From UBA7803 sp040219935 (GTDB lineage Bacteria > Pseudomonadota > Gammaproteobacteria > Pseudomonadales > Azotimanducaceae): a stretch of DNA of 64,000 nucleotides. Below, in pieces: positions 34,845-41,892 of the stretch. The notes below the pieces were generated by a model that worked only from the letters and a program-made list of their open reading frames with translations, had not been told where the DNA came from and ran no database searches. The stretch is taken from contig JAVJUA010000040.1 in assembly GCA_040219935.1 (NCBI GenBank), positions 1 through 64,000 on the forward strand, given 5' to 3'. Position numbers and translations under genes: made by a program. Each line of letters opens with the position of its first letter. Position 1 is the first letter of the stretch.

Positions 34845-35103
34845 GGATGTCGGCATTAGAGAGCTGAAACAACGGCTGTCGGAGTATCTGGATCGCGCCG
34901 CGCAAGGGGAGGTGATCCAGATTACCGATCGCGGTCGCCCCAAGGCCCTGCTGATGGGAATTCGTCAGGACCAGGCGGTGAGGCGCGGCATCGACAGTGG
35001 GTGGCTGAGGCCTGGTGAGGATGCCGACCCTGCGCCGGTTCAGCGCGTCCGCGCCCGTCAGCGGACGCTCGAGCTGCTGCGCGAAGATCGCGACGGCCGC
35101 TGA
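34843..35103 (+). CDS. Phd/YefM-type antitoxin
   Basis: 86 residues starting MDVGIRELKQRLSEYLDRA, the standard opening of Phd/YefM (VapB-like) antitoxins, with ITDRGRPKALLM as the conserved strand. The N-terminal part binds DNA and the charged C-terminal tail would wrap the toxin. It shares one base with the toxin start (TGATG). No separate ribosome site is seen ahead of the ATG, in line with a very short leader. Confidence 0.9.
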   Translation: MDVGIRELKQRLSEYLDRAAQGEVIQITDRGRPKALLMGIRQDQAVRRGIDSGWLRPGEDADPAPVQRVRARQRTLELLREDRDGR

Positions 35104-35507
35104 TGTCGATCTATGTGGACACCAGTGCGCTGCTCAAGCGTTATCTCGAGGAGCCGGACAGCGATGTCGCGCAAGCGTTTCTGGTTGGAGACCGCGCCTG
35201 GTTCAGCGGGCGGCACACTTACGTGGAAGTGCGACGTAACCTGGCTCGCGCGCTTGCGGGCGAAGATCTGGTGAGGATCCGCGACGTGTTCGAGGCAGAC
35301 TGGCGCCGCACAACGATCGTTGAGCTCGATGAAATCACCTGCCGCCTGGCCGCTGACATCGGTGAGCAGACGGGGCTGCGGTCGTTGGATTCCCTGCACC
35401 TTGGCTCAGCCTCGCGTCTCGGGCCCGACGTGCTGTCATTTCTCACCTTCGACGTGCGCCAGGCCCAGGCGGCGCGCCAGCTCGGGTTCGTCGTGCTCGG
35501 AGTGTGA
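35103..35507 (+). CDS. PIN-domain ribonuclease toxin (VapC-like)
   Basis: 134 residues. The four PIN acidic positions can be seen: Asp6 in IYVDTSALLKRY, Glu in TYVEVRRNLARA, Asp in RSLDSLHLGSA and Asp in LTFDVRQAQAA. Such toxins cleave RNA using Mg ions. Translation is probably coupled to the antitoxin, since no ribosome site is visible and the start overlaps its stop. Together with the HigBA-like pair it brackets the Rhs relic. Confidence 0.92.
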   Translation: MSIYVDTSALLKRYLEEPDSDVAQAFLVGDRAWFSGRHTYVEVRRNLARALAGEDLVRIRDVFEADWRRTTIVELDEITCRLAADIGEQTGLRSLDSLHLGSASRLGPDVLSFLTFDVRQAQAARQLGFVVLGV

Positions 35508-35533
35508 AGGCGTCTCGACGACCGCGTGCTGGC

Positions 35534-36310
35534 TCAGTCCTCTAGATCGACCCACACCGGTGCGTGGTCCGAGGCCGTGAGGCCGTCCTGCTTTTTCCGG
35601 AAGTCGCGGTCGATGACCACGTCCTTCGTCCGGTCGCGCACGGCGCCGGTGCCGAGCAGCAGGTCGATGCGCAGGCCGTGGCCGCGGTGAAACGAGCCGC
35701 CGCGGTAGTCCCACCAGGAGAAGTCGCGGCCGTCGGGGTAGCGTTCCCGGTACAGGTCGTACAGGCCGAGTCCGGTGAGGGCGCGGAAACGGGCGCGCTC
35801 TTCGTCGGTGTGGAAGATGCCGCCGTCGCCGGACGCGCCGCGCCAGCTGTCCTGAGGATCGGGGACCACGTTGAAGTCGCCGCACAGCACGGCCGCGCTG
35901 CCGGCGTCGTGGTGGCGGCGCCAGTGCTCGGCCAGGGCGTCGAACCAGGCGAGCTTGCGGGGGAAGTCGGCGTGCTCCACGGTCTTGCCGTTGGGGCAAT
36001 AGACGGTCTCGAAGACGAGCCCGCGCACCCGGGCGGTAAGCAGCCGGGCGCCGAAATCGGCCTGGCCGTCGAGGCCGCGGTGCACCTCTTCGGCGGGCTC
36101 GCGACTCAATACCGCGACGCCGTTCCACGCCTTCTCGCCATGCACCAGGGCGTAATAGCCGAGGTCGCGGAACACCTCGTGAGGAAACCGCTCGGTCTGG
36201 GTCTTCAGCTCCTGCAGGCCCACCACGTCCGGCTGCCGGCGCTCCAGCCACAGCGTCACGAAGTCGAGCCGGGCGTTCAGGCCGTTGATGTTCCAGGTGG
36301 CGATGCGCAT
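35534..36310 (-). CDS. xthA: exodeoxyribonuclease III, second copy
   Basis: 258 residues from the ATG at 36310 (MRIATWNINGLNAR); another ATG three codons earlier is possible. Family blocks: WNINGLNARL, DVVGLQELKTQ, WNGVAVLSREP, VLCGDFNVVP, GLRIDLLLGT and ASDHAPVWVDLE. These place it in the classical XthA branch, different from the copy at 17891-18682. It acts on abasic sites and 3' ends of DNA. On the minus strand TACAAT at 36318-36323 is a good -10 box right next to the start, so transcripts could be nearly leaderless. Confidence 0.93.
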   Translation of the reverse strand: MRIATWNINGLNARLDFVTLWLERRQPDVVGLQELKTQTERFPHEVFRDLGYYALVHGEKAWNGVAVLSREPAEEVHRGLDGQADFGARLLTARVRGLVFETVYCPNGKTVEHADFPRKLAWFDALAEHWRRHHDAGSAAVLCGDFNVVPDPQDSWRGASGDGGIFHTDEERARFRALTGLGLYDLYRERYPDGRDFSWWDYRGGSFHRGHGLRIDLLLGTGAVRDRTKDVVIDRDFRKKQDGLTASDHAPVWVDLED

Positions 36311-36348
36311 GCGCGGCATTGTATCAGGACGTCCCGGCGGTCACGTCT

Positions 36349-36354
36349 TAGAAT
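36349..36354 (+). promoter_or_regulatory. possible -10 element for the chorismate mutase-dehydratase fusion gene
   Basis: TAGAAT, five of six to the sigma-70 -10 consensus, 30 bases before the ATG at 36384 in the short gap shared with the divergent exonuclease gene. No clear -35 hexamer. Confidence 0.3.
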
Positions 36355-36383
36355 GCCGCCGTGACGACCATGGAAGGAAGCCG

Positions 36384-37634
36384 ATGACGGGAACGGCGCG
36401 GGTAATTTGGGCCGGGCTGCTGCTGGCCTGGTCGACGGCAGCCGCGGCCAGCGCGACCGACGAGTTGTACAACCTGCTGCGCGAGCGGCTGGCGCTGATG
36501 CCGGCGGTGGCCGCCTACAAGTGGCATGCCGGGCTGCCGGTGGAGGACGCCGACCGCGAGCAGGCGGTGCTGGCGGACGCGGTGCTGGCGGGGCTGCGGG
36601 TGGGCCTGACGCCCGACAGCAGCCAGCGCCTGCTGGAGGCGCAGATCGCGGCGGCCAAGGACGTGCAGCAGCACTGGTTCGACGCCTGGCGCGCGGGCGA
36701 GCCGGTGGCCGCCGCGGAAGACCTGGCCCTGACCCTGCGCCCGAAGCTGTCGGACCTGTCGGCCCGCATCGTTGCCGCGGCCGCCACTGCCGGGGCCGGT
36801 CACGACCGCGCCCGCTTCGATCGCGCCCTCGACCTGCCCGGCATGACGCCTGCACGCCGCGATCGGCTCTATGCCGCCGTCACCGGCGTCGCGACCTATC
36901 CCGACCGGCTGGCTCAGGTGCTCGGTTCCGGCGTGCTGCGGGTGGGCACCACCGGCGACTACGCGCCGTTTTCCTACCGGGTGGGAGAGGGCGACATCGT
37001 CGGCATCGACATCGAGCTGGCCAGGCAGCTTGCGGCGGCCCTTGACGCCCGGGTGGTACTGGTGCCCACGTCCTGGCCCACCCTGATGGAAGACCTGGCG
37101 GCCGGGCGCTACGACATCGCCATGAGCGGCGTGTCGCGCATCCTGGCGCGGCAGCGCGACGGCTACCTGACGCCGCCCTACCATGTCGGTGGCAAGACGG
37201 CCATTGCCCGCTGCGAAGACCGCGACGCCTTCGCCACCCTGGCCGACGTCGACCGGCCGGGCGTGCGCGTCATCGTCAATCCCGGCGGCACCAATCAGCG
37301 ATTCGTCGACGCCCACGTGCATCAGGCCGAGAAGATCGTGCACCCGGACAACCGCACCATCTTCACCGAGCTGGTGGAGGGGCGCGCCGACGTCATGATC
37401 ACCGACCGCATCGAGGTCACCCTGCAGACCCGGCGCAACCCGTCGCTGTGCGCCACCATGGCCGGCAACCTCACCTATCAGGAGAAGGCCTACCTGCTGC
37501 CCCGGGATCAGCGCTGGCTCGCGTTCGTGGCCACCTGGCTGTCGCTGGCGCTGGCGGACGGCAGCGTCACCGCGGCGTTTCGCGCTCACGGCGTGGCGCC
37601 GACGTTGCCCGTGCTGCCCATGGGCGTAGACTGA
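36384..37634 (+). CDS. periplasmic chorismate mutase (AroQ-gamma) - cyclohexadienyl dehydratase (PheC) fusion
   Basis: 416 residues from the ATG at 36384 (MTGTARVIWAGLLLAW), with GGAAGGAAG just upstream. A signal peptide ends near AAAASA. Residues ~25-165 match secreted AroQ-gamma chorismate mutase: TDELYNLLRERLALMPAVA, KWHAGLPVEDADRE and QIAAAKDVQQHWF. Residues ~175-410 match PheC, a solute-binding-protein-fold dehydratase: VLRVGTTGDYAPFSYR, PTSWPTLMEDLAAGRYDIAMSG in two parts, VNPGGTNQRFV, HPDNRTIFTELVEGRADVM and EKAYLLPRD. Together they would turn chorismate into prephenate and then phenylpyruvate outside the cytoplasm. The hydroxylase gene follows 37 bases later. Confidence 0.88.
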   Translation: MTGTARVIWAGLLLAWSTAAAASATDELYNLLRERLALMPAVAAYKWHAGLPVEDADREQAVLADAVLAGLRVGLTPDSSQRLLEAQIAAAKDVQQHWFDAWRAGEPVAAAEDLALTLRPKLSDLSARIVAAAATAGAGHDRARFDRALDLPGMTPARRDRLYAAVTGVATYPDRLAQVLGSGVLRVGTTGDYAPFSYRVGEGDIVGIDIELARQLAAALDARVVLVPTSWPTLMEDLAAGRYDIAMSGVSRILARQRDGYLTPPYHVGGKTAIARCEDRDAFATLADVDRPGVRVIVNPGGTNQRFVDAHVHQAEKIVHPDNRTIFTELVEGRADVMITDRIEVTLQTRRNPSLCATMAGNLTYQEKAYLLPRDQRWLAFVATWLSLALADGSVTAAFRAHGVAPTLPVLPMGVD

Positions 37635-37671
37635 TCACCCACGGGAACCCTGGCCACAGGGGGCGGTCACC

Positions 37672-38922
37672 GTGAGCATGCACAGCACATCGAGCAGTTC
37701 AGAGCCGGGCGGCGACCGGCGGGTGTCGCTGTTGATCGAGCTGGACGACCGCCCCGGCGCCCTGGAGTCCGTGCTCGGCGAGTTCTCCCGGCATGGCGTC
37801 AACCTCACCCACATCGAGACGCGGCCGTCGCGGGACGGCCGCTTCGATTGCTACATCGACTGCGAGGGCCGGCGCGGCGAGGCGGCGATGGAGGCCGTCA
37901 TCGCCGCGCTCAGGGCGCGGCCGCGAGCGCTGCTGGTGCTGGACGAGCGCCGGGTGCCGTGGTTTCCGCGCCAGGTGGCCGAGCTCGACCGGGTCGCCGG
38001 CCACACCCTGCAGGCGGGCAGCGACCTCGAGGCCGATCACCCCGGCTTCCACGATCAGGCCTACCGGCGGCGGCGCGCGGCCATCGAGGCCGCCGCTCTT
38101 GCCTACCGGCATGGTGACCCCGTTCCCGTCATCGACTACACCGCCGAGGAGACCGCCACCTGGGGCGCCGTGCTGGAGCGCCTGACCGCCCTGCATCAGC
38201 GCCACGCCTGCGGCGAGTACCTGCGCGCGTTCGAGGCCATGGCGGCGGCCTGCGGTTTCACCACCGCCAACATTCCCCAGGCGCGCGACGTCAGCGACTT
38301 CCTGGCGGGCCGCACCGGCTTCCGGCTGCGGCCGGTGGCCGGCCTGCTGGGCTCGCGCGACTTCCTGAACGGGCTGGCGTTCCGGGTGTTCTTCTCCACC
38401 CAGTACGTGCGCCATCACTCGGTGCCGTTCTACACGCCGGAGCCCGACGTCTGCCACGAGCTGATCGGGCATGCGCCCATGTTTGCCGACAGCGCGTTCG
38501 CCGACCTGTCACAGGAGATCGGCCTGGCCAGCCTCGGCGCCAGCGACGACGAGATCGAGCGGCTGGCCCGCTGCTACTGGTTCTCCGTGGAGTTCGGGCT
38601 GGTGTCGGAGGGCGGCGACCTGAAGGCGTACGGCGCCGGGCTGCTGTCGAGCTTCGGCGAGCTGGCTTACGCCTGCGGCGACGGCGCGGCCGAAGACCCG
38701 CCGCCGCCCGAGCTCATCGACTGGGATCCGGCCGTGGCCGCGCGCCGGCCGTTCCCGATCACGGAGTATCAGCCGGCCTACTTCGTGGCCGACTCGCTGC
38801 AGGACGCCAAGGCGCGCATGCACGACTACTGCCGCACCCTGGCGCGGCCGTTCTACGCCCGCTACCACCCGGCCACCGAGTCGATCTGGGTGGATCGGGC
38901 GGTGCAGCGTCACGACGGCTGA
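37672..38922 (+). CDS. ACT-domain aromatic amino acid hydroxylase (animal-type phenylalanine 4-hydroxylase)
   Basis: 416 residues from a GTG at 37672, 8 bases after AGGGGG (an ATG at 37678 is the alternative). Residues ~17-90 are an ACT domain (VSLLIELDDRPGALESVLGE, HIETRPSRDGRF). The catalytic part contains VSDFLAGRTGFRLRPVAGLL, SRDFLNGLAFRVF, TQYVRHHSVPFYTPEPD and SQEIGLASLGASDDEIE. Iron ligands are His262, His267 and Glu307, with the same spacing (5 and 40) as His285/His290/Glu330 of human PAH. Usual bacterial PhhA lacks the ACT domain and is ~260-300 residues. It needs tetrahydrobiopterin or a related pterin; no pterin-recycling gene is in the window. Phenylalanine to tyrosine is the likely reaction; tryptophan or tyrosine cannot be excluded. 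Confidence 0.9.
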   Translation: MSMHSTSSSSEPGGDRRVSLLIELDDRPGALESVLGEFSRHGVNLTHIETRPSRDGRFDCYIDCEGRRGEAAMEAVIAALRARPRALLVLDERRVPWFPRQVAELDRVAGHTLQAGSDLEADHPGFHDQAYRRRRAAIEAAALAYRHGDPVPVIDYTAEETATWGAVLERLTALHQRHACGEYLRAFEAMAAACGFTTANIPQARDVSDFLAGRTGFRLRPVAGLLGSRDFLNGLAFRVFFSTQYVRHHSVPFYTPEPDVCHELIGHAPMFADSAFADLSQEIGLASLGASDDEIERLARCYWFSVEFGLVSEGGDLKAYGAGLLSSFGELAYACGDGAAEDPPPPELIDWDPAVAARRPFPITEYQPAYFVADSLQDAKARMHDYCRTLARPFYARYHPATESIWVDRAVQRHDG

Positions 38923-38941
38923 TCCGGCGGCGGGGTAGGGC

Positions 38942-38947
38942 TACAAT
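38942..38947 (+). promoter_or_regulatory. -10 element upstream of the DUF2721 gene
   Basis: TACAAT (five of six to consensus) lies within GGGCTACAATGCCC just after the hydroxylase gene. It overlaps an ATG at 38946, which argues that this ATG is not the start of the next protein. The -35 region is weak. Confidence 0.45.
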
Positions 38948-38981
38948 GCCCGGACGCTACCGCCCGCCAGGAGCCCGACGC

Positions 38982-39470
38982 TTGGAATCCAGCCCCGCCT
39001 TCGCCGGCATCGCTCTGGTCATTCAGCTTGCGGTGGCGCCCGTGTTCCTGCTCACCGGCATCGCCGGCGTGCTCAACGTGCTCTCGACCCGGCTCGGGCG
39101 CATCACCGATCGGGCGCGCCTGCTGGAGCAGCGCATACCGCGGGTGCAGGGCGCCGAGCAGCGCGACTGGCTGCGCACCCACGCCGACCTGCTGTGGCGC
39201 CGCATCCGCATGATCAACTGGGCCATCCGCCTGTCGGTGGGTGGCGCGCTGATGATCTGCCTGGTGGTGGTGGCGCTGTTCGTCGAGGACGGCTTCGGCG
39301 TCGACATCGCGCGGCTGGTGGCGGTGCTGTTCGTCTCCGCCATGCTGCTCACCGTCGCCGGCCTGCTGCTGCTGCTGATCGAAGTCTCCCTGTCGACGCG
39401 TCGCACCCGTCAGGAGCTGGAGGCCTTTCTGGCCGTCGGCAGCGACGGCGACGGAAGCCTGAACCCATGA
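38982..39470 (+). CDS. DUF2721 membrane protein
   Basis: 162 residues from a TTG at 38982, which lies 8 bases after AGGAG; the alternative ATG at 38946 falls inside a promoter-like element. Three hydrophobic segments (~5-28, 80-102, 108-130), with the family wording VAPVFLLTGIAGVLNVLSTRLGRI in two parts, TDRARLLEQ and RRIRMINWAIRLSVGGALM. The charged helix after the first membrane segment is typical. Function of DUF2721 proteins is unknown. Confidence 0.85.
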   Translation: MESSPAFAGIALVIQLAVAPVFLLTGIAGVLNVLSTRLGRITDRARLLEQRIPRVQGAEQRDWLRTHADLLWRRIRMINWAIRLSVGGALMICLVVVALFVEDGFGVDIARLVAVLFVSAMLLTVAGLLLLLIEVSLSTRRTRQELEAFLAVGSDGDGSLNP

Positions 39471-39487
39471 CTCACGAGGAGCCCGCC

Positions 39488-40492
39488 ATGCCTGCCATCG
39501 TCACCGCCCCGCCGCGCCTGGCGCGGACCACCGCCTGGCTGCTGCTCGGCATCGCCGCGTGGCTGCCGGGCACAGCGCTCGCCGCCGAAGAAGACCCGCT
39601 TGCCGCCCAGGCGGCCGAGCGGGCGCGGATCGCCACCGCCTTCGGCTGGAACTTCGCCGACGCCGTGGTCACCACCGAGCAGGTGGCCGATGGGCGCTAC
39701 GTGCTGTTCGGCATGGGCGGCAACGTGCTGGTGAGCCGCGGCCCCGACGGCGTGCTGCTGGTGGACGACCAGATGCCGGAAATGGTGCCGAAGCTGCAGG
39801 CCGCCATCGGCGCGCTGGGCGGCGGCGACGCCGACTTCGTGATCAACACCCACTGGCACTTCGATCACGCCGACGGCAACCTCGCGTTCGGCCCCGCCGG
39901 CGCCACCCTGGTGGCTCATGCCAACTCGCGGCAGATGATGCTCGACACCCACGTCATTGACCTGGTGGCGATTCAATACACCCAGCGGCCGTACCCGGCG
40001 TCGGCGCTGCCGGCCATCACCTTCGACCGCAGCATGCAGTTCCACTTCAACGGCGAGCGCATCGACCTGATGCACTTCGGTCCGGCGCACACCACGGGCG
40101 ATGCCGCCGTGATCTTCCGCGGCAGCAACCTGGTGCACCTGGGCGACGTCTTCAACAATGCCGGCTACCCGTTCATCGACGTCGGCAACGGCGGCGACCT
40201 GGACGGCGTCATCGCGTTCTGCCAGGCGGTGCTGGCCGAGATCGACGAGACCACGGTGGTGGTGCCCGGCCACGGACCGGTGACCAACTACGAGACGCTG
40301 CAGGCCTACGTGGCCATGCTGCAGGTGGTGCGCGACCGCATCGCCGCCCAGGTGGCCCAGGGGGCCGATCTGGAAGCCGTGGTGGCGTCGAAGCCGACCG
40401 CCGGCTTCGACGAACGCTATGGTGATCCGGCGCTGTTCATCGACCGGGCCTACTTCAGCCTGGCCGGCGGCGGCGCGGCGCCCGAGGGCTGA
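39488..40492 (+). CDS. exported metallo-beta-lactamase-fold hydrolase
   Basis: 334 residues from the ATG at 39488, preceded by CGAGGAG; another ATG at 39467 is less well placed. A signal peptide ends near ALAAEE. Metal motif HxHxDH is in NTHWHFDHADG, with further ligand regions HFGPAHTTGDAAV, LGDVFNN and VPGHGPV. It resembles exported MBL proteins such as SoxH- or quinoprotein-associated types rather than true beta-lactamases. The substrate is unknown. It overlaps the convergent LysR gene by 38 bases. Confidence 0.88.
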   Translation: MPAIVTAPPRLARTTAWLLLGIAAWLPGTALAAEEDPLAAQAAERARIATAFGWNFADAVVTTEQVADGRYVLFGMGGNVLVSRGPDGVLLVDDQMPEMVPKLQAAIGALGGGDADFVINTHWHFDHADGNLAFGPAGATLVAHANSRQMMLDTHVIDLVAIQYTQRPYPASALPAITFDRSMQFHFNGERIDLMHFGPAHTTGDAAVIFRGSNLVHLGDVFNNAGYPFIDVGNGGDLDGVIAFCQAVLAEIDETTVVVPGHGPVTNYETLQAYVAMLQVVRDRIAAQVAQGADLEAVVASKPTAGFDERYGDPALFIDRAYFSLAGGGAAPEG

Positions 40493-41438
40493 TCGCGACC
40501 GCCGGGGTGGCAGCGGCGACGAGGCCGTGCAGCCGCGCGCTGGTGGCGTGTGCCTGCTCCTGCAGCCAGGCGCGGAAGCGTCGCACCTGCGGACGCTGGA
40601 GGGCATCGCTGCGAAAGCGCGCCTGAAAGGCATGCCCCGTCCACGCGCCCGGACCGACGCCGAACGGCAGAGACAGTGTGCCTCGATCGATCGCGTCGAC
40701 AATGAGGGCCAGCCCACAGATGGCCAGACCGGCATCCGCCAATACGGCGTCCAGCACGGGTTCGATGCGCTGAAAGCGCATGCCGCGCTCGGGCGCCGTG
40801 CGTCTGAGCTTGTGCGCCGAGATCCAGCGTGGCCAGCCCGGCACGGCCGGGTCGTTGCGGTAGAAGTCGAGATGCAGCAACGGGAACCCCTCCAGGCGGT
40901 CGCGCCGGCGGGTGGTGGAGATGCGGCGCGTGTTCTCCGGTGAGCTGATGGGTGCCACGTAGTCGGCGAACAGCAGGTCCGAGCCTTCCGCGTCGGGTGG
41001 CGCCGCGAAGGTAATCTCGCAGTCCACGGCGCCGAGCCGCAGGGGCGTCTCGCCCTCGCCGTTGATGCAGAACAGAATGTTGGGGTGGGTGGTCAGGAAC
41101 TCGGACAGCCGGGGCTTCAGCCACAGCTCGGCGAAGTCGGAGACGGCGGCGATGTGAATCTCGTGGCCCCGCTGCAGGTCCAGCGCCTCCGCCGCTGCTT
41201 CCAGCGCGCGAAAGGCGCGGCGCAGATGGTCGATGGCATCGGCCAGTGCCGGGGTCGGGGCGAGCCCCGAGCGGCCGCGCACCAGCAGGTCCACACCCAG
41301 GTAGTCCTCCAGCGCCTTGATGCGCTGGCCCACGGCCGCCGGCGTGATGGCGAGTTCGGTCGCCGCATCCTTGAGCGATCCGGCCCGCAACGCGGCTTCC
41401 AGTGCCTGGAACGACTTCAGGTGGGAGAGGCTGGGCAT
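40455..41438 (-). CDS. LysR-family transcriptional regulator
   Basis: 327 residues from the ATG at 41438 (MPSLSHLKSFQALEAA). The winged helix-turn-helix covers ~residues 5-65: GSLKDAATELAITPAAVGQR, then IKALEDYLGVDLLVR. The substrate-binding half follows, with IHIAAVSDFAELWLKPRLSE. The wording resembles the GcvA/AmpR side of the family. It is divergent from the DUF4242 gene, the usual arrangement for control of that gene, and an inverted repeat lies right before its own start. The C-terminal tail is Arg/Pro-rich and runs antisense to the MBL gene. Confidence 0.9.
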   Translation of the reverse strand: MPSLSHLKSFQALEAALRAGSLKDAATELAITPAAVGQRIKALEDYLGVDLLVRGRSGLAPTPALADAIDHLRRAFRALEAAAEALDLQRGHEIHIAAVSDFAELWLKPRLSEFLTTHPNILFCINGEGETPLRLGAVDCEITFAAPPDAEGSDLLFADYVAPISSPENTRRISTTRRRDRLEGFPLLHLDFYRNDPAVPGWPRWISAHKLRRTAPERGMRFQRIEPVLDAVLADAGLAICGLALIVDAIDRGTLSLPFGVGPGAWTGHAFQARFRSDALQRPQVRRFRAWLQEQAHATSARLHGLVAAATPAVAISPRAPRRRRPG

Positions 41439-41445
41439 GGGATAG

Positions 41446-41462
41446 CTAAAGCTCCCCTTTAG
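41446..41462. promoter_or_regulatory. inverted repeat in the LysR-DUF4242 divergent gap
   Basis: CTAAAG, five bases, CTTTAG, a perfect inverted repeat 8 bases before the LysR start. Similar AGCTTTTT/ATAGC elements recur near 41477-41487. It is a candidate LysR operator. Confidence 0.5.
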
Positions 41463-41537
41463 CGCTGGAAAGAACTTATAGCTTTTTGACCGAGCGCGCG
41501 CCACCGAGAATGCCGGTTGCGGATGGAGGAAGCACCG

Positions 41538-41822
41538 ATGACCCAGCTCAAGCGGTTCCTGATCGAGCGTGACATCGCCGGCATCGGCGGCATGTCCATC
41601 GTCGAGTTGTGCGGTGCCGCGCGGGCGTCCAACGGCGCCATTCGGCAGCTCGACGGCCGGGTGCAGTGGCAACACAGCTACGTGGCCGGTGACAAGACGT
41701 TCTGCATCTACCTGGCCGACGGCGAGGACGCGATTCGCGAGCATGCGGAGCTGAGCGGCATCCCGGTGACACGGATCACCGAGGTGCCGCAGATCATCGA
41801 TCCGCTCACGGCCAACAACTGA
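41538..41822 (+). CDS. DUF4242 protein
   Basis: 94 residues from the ATG at 41538, after GGAGGA. The DUF4242 pattern is seen as KRFLIERDIAGIGGMS, then LDGRVQWQHSYVAGDKTFC, IYLADGEDAIREHAELSG and a final VTEVPQIIDP-like end. These small ferredoxin-like-fold proteins have no assigned activity. It is likely controlled by the divergent LysR regulator. The methyltransferase gene follows 70 bases later. Confidence 0.85.
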   Translation: MTQLKRFLIERDIAGIGGMSIVELCGAARASNGAIRQLDGRVQWQHSYVAGDKTFCIYLADGEDAIREHAELSGIPVTRITEVPQIIDPLTANN

Positions 41823-41892
41823 CCCGTTGCCGCCCGGCCGGTGCCGCGGCGGCCGCAACACATCTTCTACCCCCGACCCAAGGAGGCCGGCC

